A DNA stretch of 64,000 nt from Arion vulgaris (Eukaryota > Mollusca > Gastropoda > Stylommatophora > Arionidae). The stretch spans positions 56,073,740 to 56,137,739 of the forward strand of contig CM036762.1 of NCBI GenBank assembly GCA_020796225.1, in the 5' to 3' direction. The notes beneath the pieces were generated by a model. It was not told the origin of the DNA and searched no databases. It saw nothing but the letters and a program-made list of their open reading frames with translations. The translations under genes were made by a program, and so were the position numbers. Positions 33,116-43,654 of the stretch are shown here, piece after piece. How positions within the stretch are numbered: position 1 is the stretch's first letter; each line of letters starts with the position of its first letter.

Positions 33116-34579
33116 TGTGAGCGATCACTCTTGTCCTAATCTTTTCACGCCGTAATTAACCTTTCATATAAATATATGAAACCCAATTCTGTTTTTCAAT
33201 CTTTATTATATGCATATATTTCACCTATATAGCACCTTTACATCTACAACACATATATCATATTCATACATATATATATAATACAATATAGTCCCAACAT
33301 GATTACCTCACTCTGAAAAATGATATATCACCTTACAATATAAAATGTTAAACTATAACCACTTGATTATATAAGCACAAATCTTCACTATTCAAGTCCT
33401 ACACTCTATTGAATATCTAATCAAGTTCATAAATAATTGTATTGTACAGGTTAGTCTGAAGTCCTTAGAATGCCTCTGTCTATTTTAAAATGTTAATAGT
33501 TTTCTGTGGAACAGCTGTTCAGTTGAGTGTTCCATGGGTCTGTTACTTGTGATTTCAAGATATATTTTTCTTCAGTGTCTATTTCTGTCTCTTGATGAAA
33601 GTTTGTTTTTTATACATTAAGATCATATCTGTAAAACGAGGCTCTGATAACTTGGTCACTTTTCTACAAATGGCAATTTAGAAGATATATATTTCCAGTT
33701 GAACAGGTAAGGCTTTCTCTAGTGCTGTCGTCTCTAAAAGATGCTACTTCAATTCTCTATCAGATTTGTCTATAGGTCTGATCGTGGCTACTCTGCTGTG
33801 TGGATCTATTTATGAATCGCTGCCCACACTACACATGTCTAGTTATACTCACATATCCGAAGTCAGCTTTGGGTCTCCTTCAACTCAGCACATTGGGCCA
33901 TTCCGTCTGCCCTTTTGGGAGTTTTGCAAGACTCTTCCATGTTCGGCAAATCTCATCCGAGTTCTAAAGTCTTTCTGCTAAGTCTCTTCCTAGTTGCTAC
34001 TGCTAAGTTGTTTCTCTCTCTATGTGCCCTACCCTGTCGGAGTGTCTAGCCATACTCACATATTCGAACTCAATTTCAGTCTCTTCAACGCAGCACACTG
34101 GGCCATTCCGTCTGCCCTTTTGGGAGTTTTGCAAGTTTCTCTACGTTCTGCACGTCTCTTTTCTTTCCTCCTCTTCCTGTTTCTCCCCCTGAATTTCCGT
34201 CACCGTCTATTTATATGGGACTAAAAAACCCACCTTTGTCTTGCCCCAAAATATCTCCATTTCGTTTCATTATCATACTAATGATTACTGACTCTACCGG
34301 TGCTATCTTCCTGAGAAATCGTCCATAAATCTGTCCGGCATCCCTGGTTAATTTCCAATCTCAGTCTTTAACAAATCAGGCCATCCTACTTATCTTTCGG
34401 AAATTCATTAGTATTTCCATAATGGCTTCTGCCTAATTTATTTTGAAACCTGCCTTGCTTTTTTAAACAGCTTCTTTGGGTCGCCTACTTAATTAAACTT
34501 TTGAACTTTTGACTTGTTTTTCTGTGGCCTATTGGAATTTGATACCTTTTTGTCCTGCTCAACCACGAACACTATTACA
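33116..34579 (-). repeat. 5' LTR (element on minus strand)
   Basis: Outer end (minus) TGTAATAGTGTTCGTGG. A TATAAATA lies on the minus strand at 34208-34215, about 365 bp into the LTR, at the place where a U3 promoter would be; the same box is at 29137-29144 in the other LTR. This predicts a ~390-bp U3 and a transcript entering the internal region at 33115. Confidence 0.85.
34208..34215 (-). promoter_or_regulatory. TATA box of the 5' LTR
   Basis: TATAAATA on the minus strand, conserved at the equivalent place in the other LTR, with GACGGTGACGG downstream. No other promoter element is recognised. Confidence 0.5.
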
Positions 34580-34583
34580 TCAA

Positions 34584-34979
34584 CACAACAAAACAGAGCC
34601 CATTCAAACAAATTAATTACTCAATGATTAATTCACCTAGTGCCATAAGAAGAGAAAAGTAATATTATCCTTACTCTCCTTTTAAATTGTCTCTTCCATT
34701 CACAACCAATGCTTTACTCAGACGAGAGTTATTTGAATTTGTCAATCTGTGACCTGGCCTCTGGAGATCTCAGCTGATTTGGTTAAAGCAGTGTGTGCGC
34801 AATCTTTATTTGTATAAACTTGTATGTTATGGAAACTAACATAGTCAATGGGCCATCAGCTCGAACTCTGGCCCAATGCAGAACTTGCCTAAGGCAGGAA
34901 ATTCAATTTTGAGGATTTATTGTCACGAAACTTGTAATTTTCAAATTTTATTTTTCTATTTTATTATTACTGTGCTCAT
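34584..34979. other. No gene recognised
   Basis: AT-rich sequence right of the LTR element's target duplication. No open frame or family match found. Confidence 0.35.
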
Positions 34980-35315
34980 TTGACTGATTGGTTGATTGAT
35001 AGGACCGTCATCATTGTACTTTAGTGAAAATCATGTGTGCTCTAATCTCTTACTTCACAGGAAGATCTCAGCGGTAGTGCATGAACTCCTGCTTTACCGG
35101 CAAGTCCATGATGTCATTTTAAAGAAGTGAAATATTTTGGAGGAATTTTATTTTTAATGTTCTGAATGAATTTTGCCCGTCAGCGGTTTTCTAGCCTGCT
35201 CTTCTGATTTGAGCTGCAATTGTTCTTTGTTCTCAACTAAACACGAGACCTACGTTTTATCGTCGATAGGACCAGGAACTTGATCTCATCTACATTGAGA
35301 TTAGTAATCACTGGA
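34980..35315 (+). mobile_element. SINE-C copy
   Basis: TTGATTGATAGGACCGTCAT, GGAAGATCTCAGCGGTAGTG and ATCTCATCTACATTGAGATT follow the SINE-C order. Slightly shortened at the 3' side. Confidence 0.7.
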
Positions 35316-35549
35316 AAATTATATATCTTATTGTACATTTGTCTTCTGGTCATCATCATCATAATCATCAACATTGCCGCCTCCACATTTCAGTTTGACA
35401 GCAATTCGTTTCCAGTAAATGCTATACCTTGCCCTGATGGTACACTATGACAGAATGTTGTCTTTCACTTCTTGATATTTCCCTCCCAGTGTGTTCTATG
35501 TCTTTCCTTGCTGTCGTGCCTGTAACTTCTACAATCTCGTCTTCAATAA

Positions 35550-36175
35550 TATTTCTTCTTCTTTTGTCAACACTGTTCTGTGGATTGGTGATCTTCTTCT
35601 TCTTTTGTCAGCACACTGTTCTAGTGGATTGGGTGATCTTCTTCTTCTTTTGTCCAGCACTGTTCTAGTGGATTGGGTGATCTTCTTCTTTTGTCAGCAC
35701 ACTGTTCTAGTGGATTGGGTGATCTTCTTCTTCTTTTGTCAGCACACTGTTCTAGTGGATTGGGTGATCTTCTTCTTCTTTTGCTTGGCACGCTTGTTCT
35801 AGTGGATTGGGTGATCTTCTTCTTCTTTTGTTGGCACGCTGTTCTAGTGGATTGGGTGATCTTCTTCTTCTTTTGTTGGCACGCTGTTCTAGTGGATTGG
35901 GTGATCTTCTTCTTCTTTTGTTGGCACGCTGTTCTAGTGGATTGGGTGATCTTCTTCTTCTTTTTTGCTTACTGTTCCAGTGATTGGGTGATCTCTTCTT
36001 CTTTTGTTGGCTCCTTGTTCTAGTGGATTGGTGATCTCTTCTTCTTTTGTTGGCACGCTGTTCTAGTGGATTGGGTGATCTTCTTCTTCTTTTGTTGGCA
36101 CACTGTTCTAGTGGATTGGGTGATCTTCTTCTTCTTTTGTTGGCACGCTGTTCTAGTGGATTGGGTGATCTTCTT
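35550..36175 (+). repeat. 44-45-bp minisatellite, about 14 units, grown on a SINE-A tail
   Basis: Unit: GTTCTAGTGGATTGGGTGAT, CTTCTTCTTCTTTTGTTGGC, ACGCT. Early units read TGTCAGCACACT, later ones TGTTGGCACGCT. The GATCTTCTTCTT part is the reversed AAGAAGAAG tail of the SINE-A copy that begins at 36170. The RRRRSPNPLEQRANK frame on the minus strand is an artefact of a period near 45. Confidence 0.9.
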
Positions 36176-36330
36176 CTTATGCGTTGTTCTTGACCAATTT
36201 TAATCACTCTTGTATATATGTTGATCTTTGCCAAGAACTGTATACGTTGCATATTGGTTTGTAGGACCCTAAACACATAGACTTCTACGCATTTGGACAC
36301 GTGCATCCATTTTCAGCCAAGATTGGTGAT
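36170..36330 (-). mobile_element. SINE-A copy, reverse
   Basis: TTGACCAATTTTAATCACTC, GATCTTTGCCAAGAACTGTA and CACATAGACTTCTACGCATT match 860-1042 closely. Its tail is the apparent seed of the adjoining minisatellite. Confidence 0.75.
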
Positions 36331-36349
36331 ATTATATTTACTTTTTCCA

Positions 36350-36690
36350 GGATTCTGCTTATAGCCATCTAACCATCTTTATCGTTGTTTTCCTCTCGCC
36401 TTCTTTCCCGATATTCTGAAGATTCTGCATACAGTGGAGTTCGTGACATTTGTATAGGTGGCCTAACACTTCATTTTTGTTTCTCAATGTAATTCAAGAA
36501 CTGTTCTGTCCCAACTTTCTTTCTTATCCTGATGTTGGTGACTATTTTTCTGGTGTTGTTGGTAACGTTTAGTAGGCATGCATTTCACATGTAGTTATTT
36601 TTGGAATATTCTTTTGCGTGTGAATAATGTATCATGCTTTTTAATCTGACCAAAATACTGTATTTGCCTAACTTGTATTTATTTGAGTAG
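36350..36690 (-). mobile_element. Possible LINE fragment, reverse
   Basis: The minus strand holds LRQIQYFGQIKKHDTL-like and KKARGKQR-like phrases at the spacing of a LINE ORF2 tail (WFGH..., GRPR...). Frames are badly broken. Confidence 0.3.
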
Positions 36691-36773
36691 GTCTCTTTCC
36701 TACTTTCCGTGCTGCTTCTATAGTTGTCACTTTTTCTTTGAAAATATTACGAAAGTGAACGTGTTTTTCCCAG

Positions 36774-37063
36774 GCGGTATCGATTCGGCATGCAAGCCAC
36801 TCATCGATAAAAAAAACATTTGCTACAAAATCCAGCTATCAATGAACTTGCATGAGCTAGTTGAATGTCTGTCACAACAGAGGCTGATAGGCATGAGTGG
36901 AAGCAGAGGAGCGTTGAATATGTTTGATGGGCAACCGTTCATGAGCAGTTTTAGAAGAAAGCGTGTAATATCTTTCTTAGATAAGTTGTATGGAAGTGAG
37001 GCATATATTGTTCTGTTACTTCAAGATATATTCAAACAGTGGTCGTCATTGAGGGCCAGTTAG
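36774..37063 (+). CDS. Possible terminal exon of an unidentified gene, CARD-like fold
   Basis: An open frame of about 97 codons preceded by TTTTTCCCAG, a good splice acceptor, and ending at TAG (37061-37063). Its body (NICYKIQLSMNLHELVECLS, then a loop, then FRRKRVISFLDKLYGSEAYI and LLLQDIFKQW) has the alternating hydrophobic pattern of a six-helix death-fold bundle: LVxxLxQxxLI, RKRVxxFLDxLxxxGxEAY. This resembles CARD domains, but no residue is diagnostic and the similarity is from memory of the pattern only. No upstream exon of the same gene was found. It may instead be a transposon-derived frame. Confidence 0.3.
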
Positions 37064-37094
37064 GCGGTCCCACAAAATAAGGTGTAACGTGTAT

Positions 37095-37165
37095 TTATAT
37101 TTTACCATTAAAATATCCTAACCGAAACCATGATTTTTCTGAAAATGTCTGTCTGGTCCACCAAC
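37095..37165. mobile_element. hAT-type MITE 'M2' fragment
   Basis: AAACCATGATTTTTCTGAAA and TCTGGTCCACCAACAAAATG match 55185-55235 in the larger M2 copy. Neither terminal repeat is intact. Confidence 0.4.
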
Positions 37166-37264
37166 AAAATGATCACGAACCGCGACTGTATTCAAAACAA
37201 CAACGTTGTCATAGCAACGTTACAAAGTTCTGGCTTTCAACAGTAAATGTTAATACTTGGTTTA

Positions 37265-37505
37265 CAGTTGTCTGTAGCTCAAGCGGTAGTGAGCTCGATC
37301 TGAACCTAGCGTACCTGGTTCAAACCCACGGTGGGTAAATTTGAAGCAAATTCGTTTCCATGAGGTTTTACAAAGGTTAAAAATAGACCTCACCGTTCAG
37401 AAAGCAATGGCAACTACTGAACGTATAAGTGGTGCCTAGAAAATCAACGACTCGTTTACTGTGGTTGATGGCTTCGTCCTATAGGATATGCCACGATTTT
37501 CATTT
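37265..37505 (+). mobile_element. SINE-E, full-length copy
   Basis: tRNA-like head GTCTGTAGCTCAAGCGGTAG, B-box region CTGGTTCAAACCCACGG; body with GTTCAGAAAGCAATGGCAAC, AAAATCAACGACTCGTTTAC; 3' end GGATATGCCACGATTTTCAT. Best example of the family in the window. Confidence 0.8.
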
Positions 37506-37519
37506 TCATTACAGTTGTC

Positions 37520-37800
37520 GGCACCTTTTACTTATTTCTCTCCGCTTCTCGTGGAGCATAGTCTCAACGTTGTTCGCCACTCTTCTCAGTCTCTGGCTGT
37601 TTTCTTTACGGTCTCCCAGGATAGTCGAGCACTCTTCCTTTCCTCAAGAAGATTTTGTCTCCAGGTCGGTTTTAGGGCGTCCTCTTTTTCGTTTTCCTTG
37701 CGGGTTCCACTCAAGTGTTTGCCAGTGACACTCGACTGTGTCTTCCGTAGGGTATGCCCGACACATCGCCATTTTCTCCTCTTAACCTGAGTCATCATGG
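37520..37800 (-). mobile_element. LINE ORF2 tail, reverse
   Basis: The minus strand gives RRKWRCVGHTLRKTQSSVTG and KNEKEDALKPTWRQNLLEER: the RWxWVGHxLR...RP..TWRR module of RTE/CR1-like ORF2 ends. Related in layout to 57795-58190. Confidence 0.65.
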
Positions 37801-37804
37801 AATC

Positions 37805-38575
37805 CTGTTTGGCTCTTCCAGGTTGGGGTGATATCGATGGCTCCTTCAGGTTGGGTGATGTGCGATGGGCTAACTATCCAACTATAAAAAAAGAACGTTG
37901 TTACAAAAAACCAAATTAAATTTTTGTCGGCACTAATTAACATAAAATGATTTCTAATCTGTCTGAACTGGCAGTAATTATTGTGTTCTAGTAAATAAAC
38001 ATCCAGTATTAACTGCAGAACATACAAATAACTTTGAAGTAACTGGAGCAAGTAAACTAGGATTAATACCTGGAGCAACAGCGTCTGTTTGAACTTGGTC
38101 GATTGTGCTTAGGAAATTATCAGTGATTGGTTATTGATCTGATAGTATCTGCGCTCTTAAACAAGAACCAGAAAGTAACAAAATGTGTAGGAAGCGAGTA
38201 ATTTGACAGATACGAATAGACAAGTATGCAGAATGAAGTAGTAAGATGTAATTAGCGTGTGTAAACAGTAAGAATTAGACAATCAAGGATCTTTGGGTAT
38301 ATAATGCGAAGAGGAGGTTTAGAACATTTGATGAGAACAAGTAAAATTCAGGAAGGAGAGATGATGGAAGACTGAGGAAAGATGTTGGTGGGTCTGACAT
38401 CGTGGTTCGACAAAGATCGTTGTCGAACTGATTAAATGCACAAGAGAGAGAGAGGATTGTGATGGATGATCGCCTACGCCGACAGGCATGACACTTGATT
38501 GATTGAAACAGTATGGTGTGCAAACAAATGTTTCAAACAATATAGTGTGCAAACAATATGGTGTGCAATTTTTAA
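37805..38575. other. No gene recognised
   Basis: AT-rich, then (38270-38580) mixed DNA with short repeats of TATGGTGTGCAAACAA near 38510-38565. No domain in any frame. Confidence 0.35.
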
Positions 38576-38579
38576 TATG

Positions 38580-38815
38580 CCCTCTTTTATCGTGCTCTGA
38601 TTTTTTGTCGTTAGGTGTCGCATGTCTGATAATCGGTTTCGAGATAGAGCTCTCTCGGTCGCTTGATATGCTGTGATATTGTGGAGTTTTAAGATGTCTG
38701 TAACTCCATCATTCCATCTTTTCTTGGTCTGCCCTTCTCTTGATGACTCCATTTTCAGGTTATACGCTCTCACGCAACTGGTGTAGTCGGTTCACCCTCA
38801 TCAGGTTTCCAAATT
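38580..38815 (-). mobile_element. LINE family 'e' 3' end, reverse
   Basis: Minus frame AYNLKMESSREGQTKKRWND, ...ILKLHNITAYQATERALSRN matches the end of 15725-16370. Truncated. Confidence 0.7.
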
Positions 38816-38969
38816 TATATATTTATCGACCTAACGTCGCTTCTTTACGTTTGTATTTCGGCATAAGCAACCTAACATACCCATAATCTGAACGAGTTCA
38901 CATCTGCGCTAAACGGTTTGCCAAGCTGACCTTTATCATTTAGAATGTCACATACATTTGTATCTTTGA

Positions 38970-39060
38970 AAATTGATAGAACAATCATCACCGACTTCGG
39001 TGAATAACCATGTTTACCGATCCTTTCTTACACGAAAATCCTAGTGGCAGTCGGAACGTT
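38970..39060 (+). mobile_element. SINE-C 5' fragment
   Basis: ATAGAACAATCATCACCGAC, TTCGGTGAATAACCATG and CTTACACGAAAATCCTAGTG correspond to the start of SINE-C. Confidence 0.45.
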
Positions 39061-39061
39061 G

Positions 39062-39064
<3 letters not shown>

Positions 39065-39093
<29 letters not shown>

Positions 39094-39140
39094 GTGTGTG
39101 TGTGTGTGTATGTGTCGTATATGTGTGCGTGTGTGTATAA
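39065..39140. repeat. TA and TG microsatellites
   Basis: (TA)n at about 39069-39091 followed by (TG)n. A second TA run lies at 39544-39559. Confidence 0.9.
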
Positions 39141-39364
39141 TGGCCTTTTTCGTCTTTACAGATGCCAAAATGCAAGTGTTTTTATAACTTCGAGTTTCGC
39201 TTGCTCTCTTGTCTGTCAGCTCATCCTAAGTCTCTTTTCAAAGATTATGCCCTTTGCGTAATGTTGTTTTCCATATAACTCGATAATCAGCAAGTTTTCC
39301 CATTGCTGGAACCGATAGAAAAGTTATTCATTGAAGACTTGGTATCATACTTATATCTGAGTAG

Positions 39365-39560
39365 TGGTCTGCCTTGGTGCCTCTTCCCACTGAAAATTCA
39401 CATAACAACATTTGTTTGAATGCGGCATTGTCCATTCTTCGCACATGTCCTAGCATATTAGTCTTCACTGCTGAGCATGCCCATGATTGGAGGAAAGTTT
39501 GCACGTTGCAGTACTTCAGAGTTGGTTATATTGCCGTACCACATATATATATATATATAT
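39365..39560 (-). mobile_element. LINE ORF2 tail fragment, reverse
   Basis: Minus frame with TNMLGHVRRMDNAAFKQMLL, the GHVxRMDxxRxPK-type motif of LINE C-termini. Confidence 0.55.
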
Positions 39561-41100
39561 GTATATATTCTCTGTTCTGCTTCTGCTTTACTATCTGTAT
39601 ATCCGGTCCGTCCGCCTGTCTACCCTCGAGTCCACTTAGGCATCCATAAATTATGTCAACTAACTTTTAGGCATTTTGGCCCCCTCCCTTGTCAACAACT
39701 GTCAAACTTCCAGCGCCCCCCAATAAAATTATGTCAACAAATATTTCCCCCAAAAACAGACGAACCGTATTTTATACGACTCCTATACTTAAATATTAAT
39801 GCAGAAATAAAAAAAGGTCTACACAAATTATTAATTAATTATATTACACTTTACATTGTTTACATATTTCAAATTGACTAAACTTTGAATTTATAAACAG
39901 ACTACTTTATGGCCTATTTATCAGTTTTTCAAATTTTTTTATCTTCTATCATCTTCCCACGGAGAAGCCAAATGTTCCTCTATTGTTACAATGGGCATTG
40001 TCCTGATTTATCATTGATTACCTGCGGAACCAACATATCAGACAAGTCTACATCATCTTCGTCTAACCATTCTGCGCTTAACATCTCTCTATGAGCAATA
40101 AATGCCATCAGTTCTATGTGCCTTTTTGCAGCCACTTATGGCCGAATACGTTGTGGTTGAGGAGCTGCATTGCTAATTGCCCAGGTCCCAAAATCACGTT
40201 GTCGGTGCATTGCATGGCTTCATCAACATGACTTGTGAAGCAACATAGAGGTGACAGATTTTGCAAATTCGTTCAACCAACGACGACTGAATGGAAGGAC
40301 AATATAGATCATATGGAAGAATTTTGAATGCCTTTGCAGATCGAGGTAATATGTTATCAAGTTTCAAAGACTGGTTGAAGAAAAGAGAAGGAAATCTGTG
40401 CAAGTCGCTCTCAGATGCATCAGGTGCTTTACATAGTCTGGCAGACTGGAATTGGGGGTGGAAGGGAAACTATCAGCAACAATATCAAAATATGAGGAAA
40501 AAAATTATCAGTAATGCTAATGAGATCCTGGTTTTAAATTTTTGTAAAATAGATCACTGTCATAGAACCAACGTTTCATGGGCGCTTAATTATTTTAACT
40601 AGATGGCTACACTGGCAGGCACTTCACCCAGTCCCCGAGACGGGTTAGAACACAGATTCCCAACTTTTCGGCCACCGCCCACTTTGCACAACAATAACTT
40701 TCTAACGCCCCCTTCACATTATAACGTTTGCCCAAACCCCCCACAATACCATGCTCTATTTTCTCTGAAATGAAACTTGCTGTATATTTCTGTCATACAT
40801 GGTCAATTTTCAAATGATTTCATGAAATAGAAAATTGATGAAAAAATGGATCGTGTAAACACAAAGATGAATTAAAAGAGATTTTAAATGATTATTCAAT
40901 AACAAAAACAAAATAATTTCTTTAAAAAATTTTTTTATTTTTCTTTTTTAAGGGGCCACGACCTAATCGCCTAGCTGCTGAAGCGTTCTAGGAGGAAGGG
41001 ATAAAGATTCGAAGAATTTAGGGGTTTCATGGGTCGGGGGCCTTAAAGAAATTAAAATAATTTTAAAATAAATTCAGACATTTCAGAATTTTCAGACATT
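39561..41100. other. Unidentified stretch with possible old DNA-transposon remnants
   Basis: C-rich phrases AACTTTCTAACGCCCCC (40695-40712) and CAGCGCCCCCCAATAAAATT (39711-39730), and GATTCCCAACTTTTCGGCCA followed by CCGCCC (40656-40682), are reminiscent of hAT-type terminal sequences but I could not pair them. Open runs at 40291-40602 (+) and about 39960-40150 (-, acidic) lack any domain I know. Confidence 0.3.
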
Positions 41101-41109
41101 TAGGATATA

Positions 41110-41265
41110 AAGTGCTTCACTTCATATTTCTAGGCTCTAATGCAGGAGTAGAAAGGTTAATTCCTTCTCACATGTGGTAAGTCAAGTGTGGGATTGAACC
41201 CAACCTCTTGAGTCGTAGAAGATAGGCGAACGTTTACGCTAATGCGTACCACTAATTTTTTATAT
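41110..41265 (-). mobile_element. Possible tRNA-headed SINE, reverse
   Basis: Sense (minus) strand has GCATTAGCGTAAACGTTCGC and GAGGTTGGGTTCAATCCCAC; the latter is a good B box (GGTTCAATCCC). No second copy seen here. Confidence 0.4.
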
Positions 41266-41269
41266 ACTT

Positions 41270-41845
41270 GAAGTTATACACTTGTTTTAGAATTAGATCT
41301 TCGATTTGGATCTTTGTTGGTTTTTCTTCTTTGTCTTTTGTCTTGATTTCTGTTTTTTTTTTATGTTGATTTTCATATTATAATTCTTTCATTCCTGTTT
41401 TGATTTTCCCAAGTGTTCTTCGGCGGTGGTAGTTAATGCATTATCAACTTTAGGATATCTTGAATACTGATGTTTATTACTAGATATGATCACCCCTTAA
41501 GCTGCTAAGGGCGGTAAAACTTTTCCCCCTTCACTGCTAAAGACAAAATTAAACGTTTGCTATTATCTCTCCTCTGAGGGCTATAGACGTGTTAACAGTT
41601 TCTTTGTACTGTCACTGCTATGGGGGACATTCACGCTTGTGGCCTAGAAAGCTATTTTTAGATCCGTCTTCAGAAAGTAATTTTTGTATTCTGTCTCTGA
41701 CTTGTTTTAAGGCTGGTTTATTTGCAGATAGTGTCGATATAAGTTATGAATAAGAGGGGAAACCAAGATGCAAACTGTAGTACTCCAGATAATGTGTAAT
41801 GGCTATGAACAACCTGTATTTATTCTTACGATACATTCCTTGTTG
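41270..41845. other. No gene recognised
   Basis: AT-rich DNA with one C-rich segment around 41490-41560. Nothing identified. Confidence 0.35.
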
Positions 41846-41849
41846 TCAT

Positions 41850-42080
41850 GTCTTCTTCTTTTTTCGAACGCTCCATATCGACCACTTTTTAAAACTCTGT
41901 GATTTGTATTTTATCTGAGCCAAAGGCGATTGTACGTTGTGCCAGTTATGCCTATAATGGCCAGCACATCCGTTTTCCTACAACACTTTTATTTATTACG
42001 GTAGCCTCCTAAGCCCCATACCCCACCTCTTACCAAATGCCTTGTAGGTTGCATGTTACTATTATTTGCTCCCCTACGTT
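41850..42080 (-). mobile_element. SINE-B copy, reverse
   Basis: TCTTCTTCTTTTTTCGAACG, CGATTGTACGTTGTGCCAGT and CAAATGCCTTGTAGGTTGCA follow the reverse order of SINE-B. Confidence 0.65.
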
Positions 42081-42700
42081 TCTTAGAAAACATGGGCTTT
42101 GTTATATAAGTTTTTACATATGTTGTTCAAGTGTCTGTTCACGTCCTAATCTTTTAGGATTTCCTTGTTTGTTTTCTTTCTCTGTCGAATGCCTTTTCAT
42201 GGCCTTTTTTTGGCCAACGAAGGCCAAGTATAGTGTTTTATTGAAATGAGTTGATTTTTGTACCAGTTGACTAAGAGCGATTTGAAAGCGTCTGTGACAG
42301 AGCACTTGCAGGTATCTCAGCGACGATAAAAAAAAAAAATTTCCTAGTCTAGAAAAGCCGAGTTACCAATTTTTAGTGTATACTAGAGAATAGATAATGA
42401 AGATAGATGTATTTCTCGTCGCTGTTATTATCATTCTAAAACGTATTCATATTTTTATTTCAGGTTTATCACTATCAGAAGGACGGCTTATTGTGTTCTG
42501 CATACATTACAAGAATACGGTACAGTTTGAAACCCTGATACAAAAGGACAGACTAAATCGAAACTTACACACTGTTGTAAAACTGCTAGTTGTATACGGC
42601 TTTCTACATACACCTAAGACTTAACCCGTTAGTAGTAAGGAATCCCAAAAAATTAAATTGCAATAATTAAATTTTGTTGTCTGTGAGACTTAATCTAGAT
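42081..42700. other. No gene identified
   Basis: Includes an open run 42461-42624 (+) after TTTTATTTCAG, a passable splice acceptor. Its ~54 codons (LSLSEGRLIVFCIHYKNTVQ onwards) match nothing I know. Otherwise AT-rich. Confidence 0.25.
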
Positions 42701-42702
42701 TC

Positions 42703-42956
42703 TGAGGGTGTTCAAGATAATTCGCCCATTGACAAATCGAAAGTTGCCAGATAACCGATCGCGTTGTTTTTATTTACTATTGAAACCGGTTCTGACTAGC
42801 TCGTCCTACGTCACATTTGTTCATCGCCCTTCCGCACTATATTACACCGTCACACAACCTTGACCTATACTACGTCATAACTGAACCTTCCCCATTTTCA
42901 TCATATATGCCAGATTACCTCCATTCATAGGCTGCTTTTAAGGTTTACACACTGTA
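42703..42956 (-). mobile_element. TA-flanked MITE 'M1', copy 3
   Basis: In reverse orientation: GTTCTGACTAGCTCGTCCTA, CGTCACATTTGTTCATCGCC, CTACGTCATAACTGAACC; ends GAGGGTGTTCAAGATAA on the left and TTTACACACTGTA on the right, degenerate forms of the M1 termini. Confidence 0.8.
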
Positions 42957-42959
42957 GAA

Positions 42960-43085
42960 CAAAATGAAAATCGTGGCCTATCCTTTACAGGGTGTCATCA
43001 TCAACCACAGTAAACGAACTGTTAGTTTCTTGGCACCACTTATATGTTCAGTAGTTTGCCATTGCTTTCTGAACAGAACATAATG
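42960..43085 (-). mobile_element. SINE-E 3' half, reverse
   Basis: AAATGAAAATCGTGGCCTAT, CAACCACAGTAAACGAACTG and TTGCCATTGCTTTCTGAAC are the reverse of the 37265-37505 body. Directly abuts MITE M1 copy 3. Confidence 0.65.
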
Positions 43086-43089
43086 GATT

Positions 43090-43650
43090 AAACCATTTGA
43101 ACTAGCTTAGGGCAGGCGCTGAGGTGCACTTTAATGGGCTGTCACATCTGTTTTAGAGTTTTTTTTTCGAGATTGCTATACAGGGCCGTGCCTTGCTATG
43201 ATTCATCAGGCGGAACCATAATGTGGGCGGCATAAGCAGCAAAATCAAAATTACAATTGAAGGTTATTTTAAAGAAAAAGATTTAAGGCGGTATTTGAAG
43301 ACTTGCATCATACTGAGAAAATATACCGCACGGCCCTGTTGCTATATGTTGTATTATCCCAAAATGAAATAAATCTGCTTGGCAACGATGTAGTAAAGAT
43401 TAGAATTCGTTCAGATTTTAGATATGTTAAGTTGATTATATCAAAGTACAGATATAAAAAAAGTGATATTTAAGCAGTTTAGTGTAGAGAATACAAGTAG
43501 TATGTGCGGTACTACTGCTCTGTGTGTGAAACGATGCAAGGAAGTGTCTGTTGGCATACACACACACGCGCACACACACTGCGAAGAGAGGAATATATAT
43601 ATAACGTTGTGTAATGAAATAAGTTGGCACAAACCGTGCTTGAATTATAT
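43090..43650. other. No gene recognised
   Basis: Mixed DNA; (CA)n near 43558-43580. No family match. Confidence 0.35.
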
Positions 43651-43654
43651 AGAT

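Larger units (their letters stand above)
28054..34579 (-). mobile_element. LTR retrotransposon without recognisable pol (6.5 kb)
   Basis: Two direct repeats of ~1.45 kb bracket 3.6 kb of internal DNA. On the minus strand the LTRs start TGTAATAGTGTTCGTGG and end CGCTCACA (TG...CA), and the whole element is flanked by TCAA on both sides (28050-28053 and 34580-34583), as expected for an integrase-made target duplication. A purine-rich GGGAAAAATTA touches the 3' LTR. I find a zinc-knuckle remnant and coiled-coil frames but no protease, RT, RNase H or integrase motif, so it is probably non-autonomous. LTR divergence and indels say the insertion is not recent, if they are not assembly errors. No primer-binding site recognised. 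Confidence 0.75.

Noticed and set aside
28054..34579. Plain segmental duplication instead of an LTR element
   Set aside because: Ends are TG...CA, a 4-bp TCAA flanks both sides, a purine tract abuts one repeat and a third, solo copy exists at 10.2 kb; together these favour an LTR element.
35752..36306. Minus-strand frame with RRRRSPNPLEQRANK repeats (SR-like)
   Set aside because: Artefact of the 45-bp array; the N-terminal part is SINE-A sequence.
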